64,000 nt of DNA, taken from NCBI GenBank assembly GCA_963805525.1, contig CAWDUT010000006.1, positions 434,001-498,000 of the forward strand, written 5' to 3'. Positions 41,417 to 50,397 of this stretch are shown one piece after another. Each line of letters opens with the position of its first letter. The stretch's first letter is position 1. A program made the position numbers and the translations under genes. The notes beneath the pieces are model-generated. The model was not told the origin of the DNA. It saw nothing but the letters and a program-made list of their open reading frames with translations, and did no database searches. The DNA is from DASQFQ01 sp963805525 (GTDB taxonomy: Bacteria; Actinomycetota; Thermoleophilia; Solirubrobacterales; Solirubrobacteraceae).

Positions 41417-42141
41417 GCCAGTACGAGCTTCTCCGCTTCCGCACCCGCGACGGCGGGGAGACGACCGTCTACCTCGTCCGGCACCCGCTCGCGGAGACGC
41501 GCGTGTCGGTCCAGCTCTTCCCCGAGCCCGCGCGGCTCGACCACTGGTGCCGCGCCGAGGGCGTCGACGAGGCGCTGGTCGCCGGCTTCTTCGTGCGCGA
41601 CCCGTATCGGCCGCTCGGCGAGGTGCGGCTCGGCGGGGCGACGGTCGAGCACGAGCCGGTCGAGGCGCCGTGGGCGGCCGTCCGCGCGTGCGTCCACGTG
41701 TCCGACCGCGTCCGGCTCGCGCCGCTCGGCGAGCTCCCGGGCGGCGGCGACCTCGTCCAGGCCGGCCCGCTGCTCGTCCGCGACGGCTCGTCGCTGATGG
41801 ACGGCGAGGACACCGAAGGCTTCTCCGCGGGCTCGGGTCAGTTCGACTCCGACATCACCGCCGAGCGCCACCCGCGCTGCGCGCTCGGCGTCAGCGACGA
41901 CGAGCTGCTCGCGGTCTGCTGCGACGGGCGGCGCACGGGCGTCGACGCGGGGCTCGACCTCGCCGAGCTCGCGCGGCTGCTGATCTCCTTCGGCGCGCGC
42001 GAGGCGATCAACCTCGACGGCGGCGGGTCGGCCACGCTCGTCCACCACGGGCACCTGCTCAACCGGCCCTACTCCAACGTCGACCAGCCCGCGCCCGAGT
42101 CGCGCCCCGTGGTCACGGCGCTGCTGTTCCAGCCCCGCTGA
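41413..42141 (+). CDS. Phosphodiester glycosidase (NAGPA-domain) protein
   Basis: About 242 residues. The signature EAINLDGGGSATLVHHG and the terminal VDQPAPESRPVVTALLF are those of the phosphodiester glycosidase family, which includes the enzyme uncovering mannose-6-phosphate and bacterial cell-wall homologues. No ATG is near; CTG 41413 would overlap the sufU stop (CTGA), in line with the couplings of this operon, while GTG 41371 would add 14 poorly conserved residues. No signal peptide is visible. Why a glycosidase would be coupled to suf is unclear. It overlaps the GH4 gene tail by 29 bases. Confidence 0.72.
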   Translation: MSQYELLRFRTRDGGETTVYLVRHPLAETRVSVQLFPEPARLDHWCRAEGVDEALVAGFFVRDPYRPLGEVRLGGATVEHEPVEAPWAAVRACVHVSDRVRLAPLGELPGGGDLVQAGPLLVRDGSSLMDGEDTEGFSAGSGQFDSDITAERHPRCALGVSDDELLAVCCDGRRTGVDAGLDLAELARLLISFGAREAINLDGGGSATLVHHGHLLNRPYSNVDQPAPESRPVVTALLFQPR

Positions 42142-43462
42142 ACCGGGGCAGGTGGTCGGCGTTGGCCTCGAGCAGCTCGTCCAGCAGCGCCGCGGTCTGA
42201 TCGAGGTCCAGCCGCGCCGCGATCGTCGGCTCGAGCAGGAAGGCGTGCAGCGCCTCCTGCCGCTCGCCGCTCAGCGCGGCCTTCACCATCTGCTGCTGCA
42301 GCGCGTAGTAGTGGCGCAGGTGCGCGGCCAGCGGCGCGGGCAGCGGACCCGCGGCGATCGGCCGGATGCCGTACGCGTTGACGCTCGCGTTGACCTCGAC
42401 GATCGCCTCGGGCGGGAGGTTCGGGATCGCGCCGCCGTTGACCGCGTTGACCACGTGGATCTCGTTGCGGTGACCCTCGATCGCCTCGATGATCTCGATC
42501 ACCTCGATGCCCTCGTCCTCGCTGCCCGGCGGCAGGTCGTCGAGCGCCACCGGCGGCGCGTCCGGCGCGGTCCACTCGCGCGCCAGGTCCTCCCACTGCT
42601 GCACCCGCGCGCGCTCGTGCGCCATGTCGTGCGTGGTGATCCCGTAGCGCATCTTCACGCCCTGCGCCGACCCGTTGAGCGGCTGCTCGAGCCACTGCAT
42701 CTGCGGGTGGAACTCGACCCAGTGCGACCAGCAGTAAGGCAGCACGCCGTAGGTCTCGAGCACCCACTTCGTGACCGGCTCCGTGACGTGCTCGCGGGCG
42801 AGCGGGAGCAGGTCGGTCCCGTCCTTGGCGCGCAGCTCGACCACGGCGGCGCAGTGGTTGAGGCCGGCGACCACGGGCGGCATCGCGATGTCCTCGGGCG
42901 CGACGCCGCACTGGCTCGCGAGCCACTTGGCGCTGGCCGGGTGCGCGGTGCAGGAGCACAGCCCGAGCGAGCGCACCTGCGGGACGGTGCGGAGCGCCAG
43001 CGTCTCGACCGGCGCGGGGTTCGTGTAGTTGAACACCCACGCGTCCGGGGCGACCTCGGCCACGTCCTCGGCGATGCCGGCCAGCACCGGCGCGTTGCGC
43101 AGCGCACGCATGATGCCGCCCGGGCCGACCGAGTCGGCGACGTGCATCACGATCCCGTAGCGCGCCGGGATCTCGATGTCGTTCGCCCACGCGGCCATGC
43201 CGCCGACCGAGATCGCGACCACGACGTAGTCGGCGTCCGCGAGCGCCTCGCGGCGGTCGAGCGTGCTGCTCACCCGCAGGGCGCTGCCCTCGCTCTCGAT
43301 CAGCCGCCCGGCGAGGTCCTCCATCACCTTCACGCGCTCGGCGTCGACGTCCATCAGCGCCACCTCGGCGTCGCCGAGGACGTCGGAGCGGATGAAGCTG
43401 CGGATCAGCGGCGGCACGAAGCTGCTCGAGCCGCCTCCGATCATCGTGACCTTGACTGGCAT
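42113..43462 (-). CDS. Glycoside hydrolase family 4 (NAD/Mn-dependent)
   Basis: 449 residues. The N-terminal NAD-binding fold shows VKVTMIGGGSSSFVPPLIRS and ALMDVDAERVKVM; the GH4 pattern continues with WVFNYTNPAPVETLAL, LGLCSCTAHPASAKWLA and AGLNHCAAVVELR, where Cys and His bind the Mn2+. These enzymes cleave alpha- or beta-glycosides by an oxidation-elimination route, on phosphorylated or plain sugars or uronides. The usual Cys-His pair of the metal site appears as CSC, so specificity is uncertain. It is the last gene of the leftward operon with amine oxidase and SDR genes. Confidence 0.88.
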   Translation of the reverse strand: MPVKVTMIGGGSSSFVPPLIRSFIRSDVLGDAEVALMDVDAERVKVMEDLAGRLIESEGSALRVSSTLDRREALADADYVVVAISVGGMAAWANDIEIPARYGIVMHVADSVGPGGIMRALRNAPVLAGIAEDVAEVAPDAWVFNYTNPAPVETLALRTVPQVRSLGLCSCTAHPASAKWLASQCGVAPEDIAMPPVVAGLNHCAAVVELRAKDGTDLLPLAREHVTEPVTKWVLETYGVLPYCWSHWVEFHPQMQWLEQPLNGSAQGVKMRYGITTHDMAHERARVQQWEDLAREWTAPDAPPVALDDLPPGSEDEGIEVIEIIEAIEGHRNEIHVVNAVNGGAIPNLPPEAIVEVNASVNAYGIRPIAAGPLPAPLAAHLRHYYALQQQMVKAALSGERQEALHAFLLEPTIAARLDLDQTAALLDELLEANADHLPRFSGAGTAAP

Positions 43463-43473
43463 GCGGGTTCCTC

Positions 43474-44181
43474 TCAGCCGAGCGAGTCCTCGGCCATCGG
43501 CAGCAGGGACGCCTCGAGCATCCGGTGCGTGCGGGGACGGGTGAGTGCGTGCAGGACGGCGTCGGCGACCTCCTCGGGCCGCATGAAGCCGGGGAGATCC
43601 GGGTCCTCGGGCGTGCGCCCGCGGCCCATCGCGAAGTCGGTTTCGACGCCGCCGGGGCAGAGCGTCGAGCAGCGCACGCCGCGCTTCCACAGCTCGTGGT
43701 CGAGCGCGCGCATGAAGCCGACCTGCGCGAACTTCGTCGCGGCGTAGACGGCCTCGCCCTCGGGCCCGCGCTGCCCGGCGATCGATGCGACGACCACGAG
43801 GTCGGCGGCGTCGCTCTCGAGCAGGTGCGGCAGCGTCGCGCGGACGGTGTAGAGCGTGCCCTTGACGTTGATGTCGACCATCTCCTCGAGGTGCTCCGGG
43901 TCGAGGTCGAGGAAGTCGCCGTAGGCGCCGACGCCCGCGTTGGCGACGACGATGTCGAGCCCGCCGAAGCGCTCGACCGCGGCGGCGGCGAGGGCCTCGA
44001 GCTGCGCCGGGTCGCGCACGTCGCAGGGCTGGGCGAGCGCGCCCTCGATGCCGAGATCGTCACCGCGGCGCGACGCCAGGACGACGTTCGCGCCCGCCGC
44101 GGCGAGCCCGTGGGCGGTGGCGGCGCCGATGCCGCGGCTGGCGCCGGTGACGAGCGCGGTGCGACCCTCGATGGCGGTCAT
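43474..44181 (-). CDS. Short-chain dehydrogenase/reductase
   Basis: 235 residues, a classical SDR. The cofactor motif TGASRGIGAATAHGLA, NAG (VVANAGVGAYG), the catalytic Ser (VVVASIAGQ) and YxxxK (VYAATKFAQ) are present. The Arg after the second strand (ASRRGDD) suggests NADPH preference. It probably oxidises or reduces a hydroxyl or keto group in the pathway of its operon partners. Its start overlaps the amine oxidase stop by ATGA. Confidence 0.9.
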   Translation of the reverse strand: MTAIEGRTALVTGASRGIGAATAHGLAAAGANVVLASRRGDDLGIEGALAQPCDVRDPAQLEALAAAAVERFGGLDIVVANAGVGAYGDFLDLDPEHLEEMVDINVKGTLYTVRATLPHLLESDAADLVVVASIAGQRGPEGEAVYAATKFAQVGFMRALDHELWKRGVRCSTLCPGGVETDFAMGRGRTPEDPDLPGFMRPEEVADAVLHALTRPRTHRMLEASLLPMAEDSLG

Positions 44182-46091
44182 GAGCCTCCCTGGTGGCAAT
44201 GGTCGGGGTCCGGCGGCGGGACGTCGAGCGACGGGTTGCGCTCGAAGAAGCCGACCGGCTTGAGCTGGAAGCCGATCGTCGCCACCGGCATCACGGGCCA
44301 GTCCTCGGGGCGCGGCACGTGGTGGTGGCCGAGCGTGTACCAGACGACGATGTCGCGGCCGTCGACCGGGCGATCGCGCGCCGTCCACTCCGGCAGCCCG
44401 CTGCCGCCCGCGTGCTGGTTGGGATAGTCGCCCGCGGCATAGCGCTCGCCAGGGTCGTAGGGCGTGACCCAGAGGTGGTGGTCGATGAAGGCCGCGCGGC
44501 GGCGCACCGGTGCGTCGGGCTGCGCGAACGGCGTCGTGTTCTCGCCGGGCACCAGCCGGTACGCGACCGGCTCGCCGAGCCGGTGGCGCACGGCCGGGTT
44601 GACGATCTCCCACCACCGGGCCGAGGCGGGATCGAGGCGGCGGCGCGCCTCCGTCTCGGTGGCGAGACGGCGGCGGTGGGCGGCGAACGCGTTCCCGTAC
44701 GGGTTGCCCTCGCCGGGCGGCAGCGACTCTGTCCACACCTCGTCGACGGCGTTCTCCGGCCCGTCGACCTCCATGTCGAGGCGGTAGTTGAAGAAGTGCT
44801 GGTGGACCATCGCGTTGAGCCCGGGCGCCACGAGCACGCCGTGGGCCGGGCGCTCGCCGGGCGCGACGGCGCCGGTGGAGAGCACGCCGGTGAGCTTGAT
44901 CTCGTGGGCGATCGTCCCGTCCTGGTGCAGGTACCAGAAGAAGCCGTAGTCGTAGTTGCCGATCGCCGCGAACGACGAGACCACGAGCCGCCGGCCGCGG
45001 CGGACCTCGCCGCGCCCGTCGCGCCAGTCCATGTGGCGCCACAGCACGCCCGCGTCCTCCTCGTGGATGCAGATCGCGTTCGGGATGTGGACGGGCGTCC
45101 CGGCGGCGTCCGAGACCGTGGCGTCGAGGTAGCGGATCTCGCCGACGCAGTCGCAGCCGAGCGTCAGGCTCGCGGCCGAGATCCCGACCCCGTTCTCGCC
45201 CGCGTCGAACGCGTTCTTGAAGTAGTGGGTCGGGCTCGGGTCGCCGTACGGGACGACCATCTCCGACAGCGACGCGCGGTGCAGGACCGGGCGCAGCCGG
45301 CCACCGTCGCGGTAGCCGACGCGGTGCAGGACGAGCCCTTCGCGCGCGCTGAAGCCGACGTGCAGCTGCCAGCGCTGCCAGCGCAGCACGCGGCCGTCGA
45401 GCGTGAAGCTCGGGCCCTCCGGCTGCGTGATGCTGATCGGCTTGAGGTCGTCGCGCAGCGGGCCGACGTCCTCGGGGGCGAAGTTGCCGGACTCGGGCGG
45501 GATCGGGACGACGCCGTGGTCGTCGACCCGCAGCACTTCGAGCCGGTTGAGGTCGACGAGCGCGATCACGCCGTCGACGGGGTGCGCCCACTCGCTGTCG
45601 CCGGGCTGGGGCCGGACGAACGCGAGGCCGCGCGCCAGCCGCCGCTCCGACTCCTCCGGGATGCCGAAGTGGCCGGCGGGCCAGGCGTCGACCTGGACCG
45701 TCTCCATGTCCTCGATGCCCCGCCGCCGCATCGCGGCCTGGAAGTCGGGGTCGGCCCGGATCAGCTCCTCGGCCTCCATCAGCTCGGCCACGACGGCCAT
45801 CGGCTGGACGTCGTCGCGCCGGCGCCACTCGGTCACCCCGTCGCGGACGTCGACCGCGACCTCGTGGGTCGAGCCGTCGGCGCGGTCGAGCAGCACGACG
45901 TCGGCCTCGCGCGGCACGTCCCCGCCTTCGCCCTCATCCCACGCGCGCGCCGTCGCCTTGTCGGGCTCACGCAGCTCGATCGTGATGAACCGCTGCGCGC
46001 CGAACTCGGCGCGCGCCCTGACCGCCGCAGCGACCCGCTCGATCTCGTCCGCCGTGAGCGGATCGAGGGGATGAGAGGTGGTCGTGGGCAT
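44178..46091 (-). CDS. Copper amine oxidase
   Basis: 637 residues, normal for bacterial copper amine oxidases. The TPQ cofactor Tyr is Y380 in AIGNYDYGF (consensus N-Y-D/E-Y), the catalytic base is D296 in FKNAFDAGENG, and copper ligands are H430 and H432 (HQHFFNY) plus a His in LGHHHVPRPEDWP. The enzyme oxidises primary amines to aldehydes, releasing ammonia and hydrogen peroxide. No signal peptide is seen, so it may be cytoplasmic. No Shine-Dalgarno lies before ATG 46091, but a TTGCGCA repeat abuts it. It leads the leftward operon, divergent from an ABC importer and aldehyde dehydrogenase. Confidence 0.93.
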   Translation of the reverse strand: MPTTTSHPLDPLTADEIERVAAAVRARAEFGAQRFITIELREPDKATARAWDEGEGGDVPREADVVLLDRADGSTHEVAVDVRDGVTEWRRRDDVQPMAVVAELMEAEELIRADPDFQAAMRRRGIEDMETVQVDAWPAGHFGIPEESERRLARGLAFVRPQPGDSEWAHPVDGVIALVDLNRLEVLRVDDHGVVPIPPESGNFAPEDVGPLRDDLKPISITQPEGPSFTLDGRVLRWQRWQLHVGFSAREGLVLHRVGYRDGGRLRPVLHRASLSEMVVPYGDPSPTHYFKNAFDAGENGVGISAASLTLGCDCVGEIRYLDATVSDAAGTPVHIPNAICIHEEDAGVLWRHMDWRDGRGEVRRGRRLVVSSFAAIGNYDYGFFWYLHQDGTIAHEIKLTGVLSTGAVAPGERPAHGVLVAPGLNAMVHQHFFNYRLDMEVDGPENAVDEVWTESLPPGEGNPYGNAFAAHRRRLATETEARRRLDPASARWWEIVNPAVRHRLGEPVAYRLVPGENTTPFAQPDAPVRRRAAFIDHHLWVTPYDPGERYAAGDYPNQHAGGSGLPEWTARDRPVDGRDIVVWYTLGHHHVPRPEDWPVMPVATIGFQLKPVGFFERNPSLDVPPPDPDHCHQGGS

Positions 46092-46092
46092 T

Positions 46093-46206
46093 TTGCGCAG
46101 AATTGCTTATTTGGGGGCGCTATAGAGCATAAGCGAGCGGCATCCCGGCGTGAACGCACCCTATGGTGCGCAAGCATGCGCGTTTCGCACCCGAGTTGCG
46201 CAGAAT
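46093..46206. promoter_or_regulatory. Divergent promoter region with repeated TTGCGCA operator-like motif
   Basis: The 174-base gap between the amine oxidase and the ABC importer holds an exact 11-base direct repeat TTGCGCAGAAT at 46093-46103 and 46196-46206, and an inverted copy of its core (TGCGCAA) at 46167-46173. CGCACC-CTAT-GGTGCG (46155-46170) and a further CGCACC (46186-46191) add symmetry. One copy touches the amine oxidase start codon. The arrangement suggests a regulator that binds at spaced sites and controls both operons; no regulator gene is adjacent. Confidence 0.55.
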
Positions 46207-46265
46207 CCGTCATCGCACTAGGGTCGGGCCCGGATGGCCCCAGCGAGTCGGAGAGGGAGTCGGAG

Positions 46266-47582
46266 ATGAAGCGTTCGGTCCTGGCGGCCATGATCGCCAT
46301 GGCGCTGCTGGTTGTCGCCTGTGGCGGCGGCGGTGACGACAAGTCCTCGAGCGGCGGCTCGAGCGGCCCGTTCGCTCCGCGCGACAAGGCGGCCGCCGCG
46401 ATCAAGGGCCAGGAGATCACCGTCCTGCTGCCCTACAAGGTGCCGAAGTCGTTCCTCGCCGCCTTCACCGCCAAGACCGGCGTGAAGGTCAACTTCACCG
46501 TCACCGGCTGGGACGCGGTGCACTCGAAGCTGATCGTGGCGAACACGGCCAAGACCTACATCGCCGACGTGACGGAGTTCGACTGGTCGTTCACCGGTCA
46601 GTTCGCCGCCGCCGGCTGGAACGAGCCGCTGGAGAAGGCGCTCGACCCGGCGCTCCTGCAGGACATGAGCAAGGCCAACGCCGCCTTCGTCGCGGACGGC
46701 CACACGTTCGCCGCGTGCTACTCGAATGACTTCCGGATGTCGCTCTACAACGACAAGCTGTTCAAGTCCGCCGGGCTGAGCTCGTACCCGGCGACGTTCT
46801 CCGACCTCGGGACGACGGTCGACAAGCTGAAGTCGTCGGGCGTCCAGTACCCGCTCTCGATCCCGATGGCCGCGACCGAGGGTGGCGTCACGCCCTGGTA
46901 CCTGCTCACGCTGGCGATGGGCGGCCAGCTGTTCGACAAGGACTTCAAGCCCCAGTTCGCGGATCCCGGATCGGCCGGCTACAAGGCGCTGCAGTGGGAG
47001 CGCGACGCCGTCAAGAACGGCTGGGTCTCGCCCGGCAGCGTGACGCTCGACGACGGCCCGTCGTTCGACAAGTTCAACGCCGGCGCGGGCGCGATCCAGT
47101 TCGCCTCGAGCCCCGGCAACCTGCCGACCTCCAACGATCCGAAGGAGTCGTCGATCGCTCCGCACGCGAAGGGCGGGCTGGTCCCGGGCGACAGCGGGCC
47201 GGGAGCGACGTTCGGCCTCCCGGAAGGGCTCGCGATCCCGGTGACCGCGAAGCACAAGGACGCGGCGCGGGCGTTCATCGAGTTCTGGATGGAGCCGCAG
47301 AACCAGAAGCTGCTCTACAAGGAAGCCGGAATGCTGCCGTGCCGCAACTCCGTCGTCGAGGACATGGCCGCCAAGGGTGAGATCCAGGGCGGCAACGTCG
47401 TCAGCGAGCAGTTCAAGCACGTCCAGCCGCTGTTCCCCCAGGGCGCGCCGAAGTGGTACTCGAAGTTCTCCTCCTCGGCGCAGGGCCTGCTGAACTCGGC
47501 TGTCAAGGGCAACACCAGCGTCGGCGATGCGCTCAAGCAGCTCTCCGACAAGGCGACGGAACTCGCTGCGAACGGCTCCTAG
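46266..47582 (+). CDS. ABC importer substrate-binding lipoprotein (CUT1 family)
   Basis: 438 residues from ATG 46266, with GGAGAGGGAGTCGGAG just before. A lipoprotein signal ends VVACGG, so Cys19 should carry the lipid. The mature domain (about 45-430) has the family-1 extracellular solute-binding pattern (ITVLLPYKVPKSFLAAFTAKTG, then PWYLLTLAMGGQLFDKDF and EFWMEPQNQKLLYKEAGMLP). It captures a solute for the two permeases encoded next. CUT1 systems usually import oligosaccharides, polyols or glycerol phosphate; the adjacent amine genes leave the ligand open. Confidence 0.9.
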   Translation: MKRSVLAAMIAMALLVVACGGGGDDKSSSGGSSGPFAPRDKAAAAIKGQEITVLLPYKVPKSFLAAFTAKTGVKVNFTVTGWDAVHSKLIVANTAKTYIADVTEFDWSFTGQFAAAGWNEPLEKALDPALLQDMSKANAAFVADGHTFAACYSNDFRMSLYNDKLFKSAGLSSYPATFSDLGTTVDKLKSSGVQYPLSIPMAATEGGVTPWYLLTLAMGGQLFDKDFKPQFADPGSAGYKALQWERDAVKNGWVSPGSVTLDDGPSFDKFNAGAGAIQFASSPGNLPTSNDPKESSIAPHAKGGLVPGDSGPGATFGLPEGLAIPVTAKHKDAARAFIEFWMEPQNQKLLYKEAGMLPCRNSVVEDMAAKGEIQGGNVVSEQFKHVQPLFPQGAPKWYSKFSSSAQGLLNSAVKGNTSVGDALKQLSDKATELAANGS

Positions 47583-47583
47583 C

Positions 47584-48468
47584 GTGGGTGACGACCAGGC
47601 GGCGCGGGAGTCGCGCCGCCTCGGGATCCTGATGGTGGCGCCGGCGGTGGCGCTCACCGCCGCGCTGGTCGTCTATCCGCTCGCGAAGGGGTTCAAGTCG
47701 AGCCTCGAGTCGGGCGAGGCGACCTACGGCGCGCCGCCGAAGTTCGTCGGCCTCGACAACTACCGGGAGGTCCTGAAGACCTCGACGGCCGTCGACGCCA
47801 TCGGCCACACCCTGATCTACGTCGCGCTCGCGGTGACGCTCGAGCTCGTGCTGGGGATGATCGTCGCGGTCACGCTCAACAAGGTGTTCCGCGGCCGCGG
47901 GATCGTGCTCGCGATCCTGATCATCCCGTGGGCGCTGCCGTCGGTGGTCAGCGGCGTGCTGTGGCGGCGTGTGTTCGATCCCGACAGCGGGCTGCTCAAC
48001 AGCGTGCTCCTGCAGCTGCACATCATCGATCACCCGCACGTGTGGATGGCCGCCAAGGGCACCGCGCTGGCGTTCATCACGATCGTGCACGTCTGGGGCG
48101 TGCTGCCGCTCGTCTCGCTCGTGCTGATCGCCGGGCTGCAGAGCATCCCCGAGGAGGTCTACAGCGCCTCGGCGGTGGACGGCGCGAACCCCGTCCGGCA
48201 GTTCCGCCACATCACGCTGCCGCTGCTGCGGCCGGCGATCGCCGTCGCGCTGACCATCGGGACCGTCTGGGGGATCGCGATCTTCGACGAGATCTACGTG
48301 TTGAACGGGACCGCGCTCAACACGCGCTCGGTGCTGATGGAGGTCTACAACACGACCTTCGTCGACGCCGACTTCGCGCACGGCACGGCGCTCGCGTTCA
48401 TGCTCACGATCGTCACGGCGCTGTTCGCGATCGGGTACACGCTCGGCTTCCGGCGGGAGCCGACGTGA
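47584..48468 (+). CDS. ABC importer permease (MalF/UgpA type)
   Basis: 294 residues from GTG 47584, one base after the binding-protein stop. Six membrane helices are visible, with the cytoplasmic EAA loop YSASAVDGANPVRQFRHITL before the last helices, which docks the ATPase. It forms the translocation pore with the second permease. Weak upstream sequence suggests translation by coupling. Confidence 0.92.
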   Translation: MGDDQAARESRRLGILMVAPAVALTAALVVYPLAKGFKSSLESGEATYGAPPKFVGLDNYREVLKTSTAVDAIGHTLIYVALAVTLELVLGMIVAVTLNKVFRGRGIVLAILIIPWALPSVVSGVLWRRVFDPDSGLLNSVLLQLHIIDHPHVWMAAKGTALAFITIVHVWGVLPLVSLVLIAGLQSIPEEVYSASAVDGANPVRQFRHITLPLLRPAIAVALTIGTVWGIAIFDEIYVLNGTALNTRSVLMEVYNTTFVDADFAHGTALAFMLTIVTALFAIGYTLGFRREPT

Positions 48469-49313
48469 CCGGGCGGGTGCTGCGTGCGCTGGCGATCACC
48501 CTGATCGTCGTCTGGTCGCTCGCGCCGATCGCGATCGGCCTCGTCACGAGCTTCTCGACGCAGCGCGACGTCCAGGCGGTGCCGGCGCGCTGGCTGCCCG
48601 AGAAGCCCACGCTCGACGCCTACCACTCGCTGCTCGGCGGGACCAGCAGCAAGCGGGCCGGGGGCACGGTGGCGGAGAGCGGCACCTACTCGAGGGCGCT
48701 GCTCAACAGCACGATCGTGACGCTGCTCTCGACGCTCGCGGTCCTCGCGGTCGCGATCAGCGGCGCCTACGGGTTCTCGCGGCTCGAGTTCCCGGGGCGG
48801 CGGACCCTGTTCTGGGCGATCTCGGCGCTGATCATCATCCCGGTCTTCATGGTCGTGATCGCGCTGTTCCGGCTGATGGCCGACGCGCACCTGATCGACC
48901 ACAAGCTCGGCCTCGTGCTCGTGTTCGCCGCCACGCAGACGCCGCTGGCGCTGCTGCTGATGCGCAACTACATCGCCGAGCTCCCGCTCGAGCCCGAGGA
49001 GGCGGCGCTGATCGACGGCTGCACGCGCTGGCAGGCGTTCTGGCGGGTCGTGGTGCCCCAGATGTCGTCCGGCATCGCCGCGCTGGCGGCGATCGTGATG
49101 CTCGCGGTGTGGGGCGAGTTCCTGATCCCGCTGCTGCTGACCTCGACGCTGAACAGCAAGACGGTCACGGTCGTGATCCCGGAGTTCGTCGGCAAGTACA
49201 CGACGAACTACCCGCTGCTCGCCGCCGCGGGCGTGCTCGCGGTGCTCCCGCCGGCGATCGTCGCGCTCGTCCTCAATCGCCACATCAGGGGGATGCTCCA
49301 TGGCTCGTCCTGA
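48465..49313 (+). CDS. ABC importer permease (MalG/UgpE type)
   Basis: 282 residues from GTG 48465, overlapping the previous stop (GTGA). It has a helix at about 7-27, a periplasm-side loop, then five helices. The EAA motif is EEAALIDGCTRWQAFWRVVV. It is the MalG-like half of the pore. Its end overlaps the ATPase gene by 14 bases. Confidence 0.92.
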   Translation: MTGRVLRALAITLIVVWSLAPIAIGLVTSFSTQRDVQAVPARWLPEKPTLDAYHSLLGGTSSKRAGGTVAESGTYSRALLNSTIVTLLSTLAVLAVAISGAYGFSRLEFPGRRTLFWAISALIIIPVFMVVIALFRLMADAHLIDHKLGLVLVFAATQTPLALLLMRNYIAELPLEPEEAALIDGCTRWQAFWRVVVPQMSSGIAALAAIVMLAVWGEFLIPLLLTSTLNSKTVTVVIPEFVGKYTTNYPLLAAAGVLAVLPPAIVALVLNRHIRGMLHGSS

Positions 49314-50397
49314 CGCGGGCATCGTCCTCGAGGGCGTGCGCAAGGAGTTCCCCGGCGGGGTCGTCGCCGTCGACGACGTCAGCCTCGAGGTCGCACCGGG
49401 CGAGTTCGTCGTGCTCGTCGGCCCGTCGGGCTGCGGGAAGAGCACGACGCTGCGGATGGTCGCCGGGCTGGAGCCGATGACGGCCGGCACGGTGCAGATC
49501 GGCGGGCGCGACGTGACCCGCCTCCCGCCGCGGCATCGGGACGTCGCGATGGTGTTCCAGAACTACGCGCTCTACGCGCACATGACGGTGGCCGCCAACA
49601 TCGGCTTCGGGCTGAAGATGAACGACATGCCCAAGGCCGAGATCGAGCCGCGGGTGCAGCGGGCGGCAGAGATCCTCGGCATCACGGACCTGCTCCGGCG
49701 CAAGCCGCGCCAGCTGTCGGGAGGGCAGCGCCAGCGCGTGGCGATGGGGCGCGCGATCGTGCGCGAGCCCGCGGCGTTCCTGATGGACGAACCGCTGTCG
49801 AACCTCGACGCGAAGCTGCGGGTCGAGATGCGCGCGGAGATCACCACCGTCCAGCGGCGGATCGGCGCGCCGACGCTGTACGTGACGCACGACCAGACCG
49901 AGGCGATGACGATGGGCGACCGCGTCGCGATCCTCCGCGACGGCGTGCTCGAGCAGCTCGGTACGCCGCTGGAGCTCTACGACGCGCCGGTCAACGTCTT
50001 CGTCGCCGCCTTCATCGGCTCGCCGGCGATGAACCTGATCGACGCGACGATCGAGGTCGAGTCCGACACCTGGTTCGCGCGCTTCGGCGACGCGCGGGTG
50101 CCGATCCCGCACGCCCGGCGCGAGGCCCTCGGGCCGTTCGCCGGCCGGCCGGTGCGGCTCGGCCTGCGCCCCGAGGATCTCGGGCGCGACGGCGAGGGGG
50201 CGATCGAGCTGCGCGTGGAGCGGACCGAGTCGCTCGGCTCGGAGACGATCGCGTACCTCGACGCCGGCGGCGAGCGCCCGCTGCTCGCGCGCTTCGACCG
50301 CCGCGCCACACTCGCCGCGGGCCGGCACGCGCGGATCCCGGTCGACCTCGACCGCCTCTACTTCTTCGACGCCGAGACGGGCGCGGCGATCCGGTGA
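49300..50397 (+). CDS. ABC importer ATPase (UgpC/MalK type)
   Basis: 365 residues. Nucleotide-binding domain (1-240) with Walker A GPSGCGKST, Q-loop MVFQNYALYAH, signature LSGGQRQRVAMGR, Walker B AFLMDEPLSNLD and switch His VTHDQTEAM. A C-terminal TOBE/OB domain (about 245-365) is typical of MalK/UgpC and may bind regulators. Having its own ATPase, rather than relying on a shared MsiK, marks this as a self-contained importer. It overlaps the aldehyde dehydrogenase gene by GTGA. Confidence 0.94.
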   Translation: MARPDAGIVLEGVRKEFPGGVVAVDDVSLEVAPGEFVVLVGPSGCGKSTTLRMVAGLEPMTAGTVQIGGRDVTRLPPRHRDVAMVFQNYALYAHMTVAANIGFGLKMNDMPKAEIEPRVQRAAEILGITDLLRRKPRQLSGGQRQRVAMGRAIVREPAAFLMDEPLSNLDAKLRVEMRAEITTVQRRIGAPTLYVTHDQTEAMTMGDRVAILRDGVLEQLGTPLELYDAPVNVFVAAFIGSPAMNLIDATIEVESDTWFARFGDARVPIPHARREALGPFAGRPVRLGLRPEDLGRDGEGAIELRVERTESLGSETIAYLDAGGERPLLARFDRRATLAAGRHARIPVDLDRLYFFDAETGAAIR

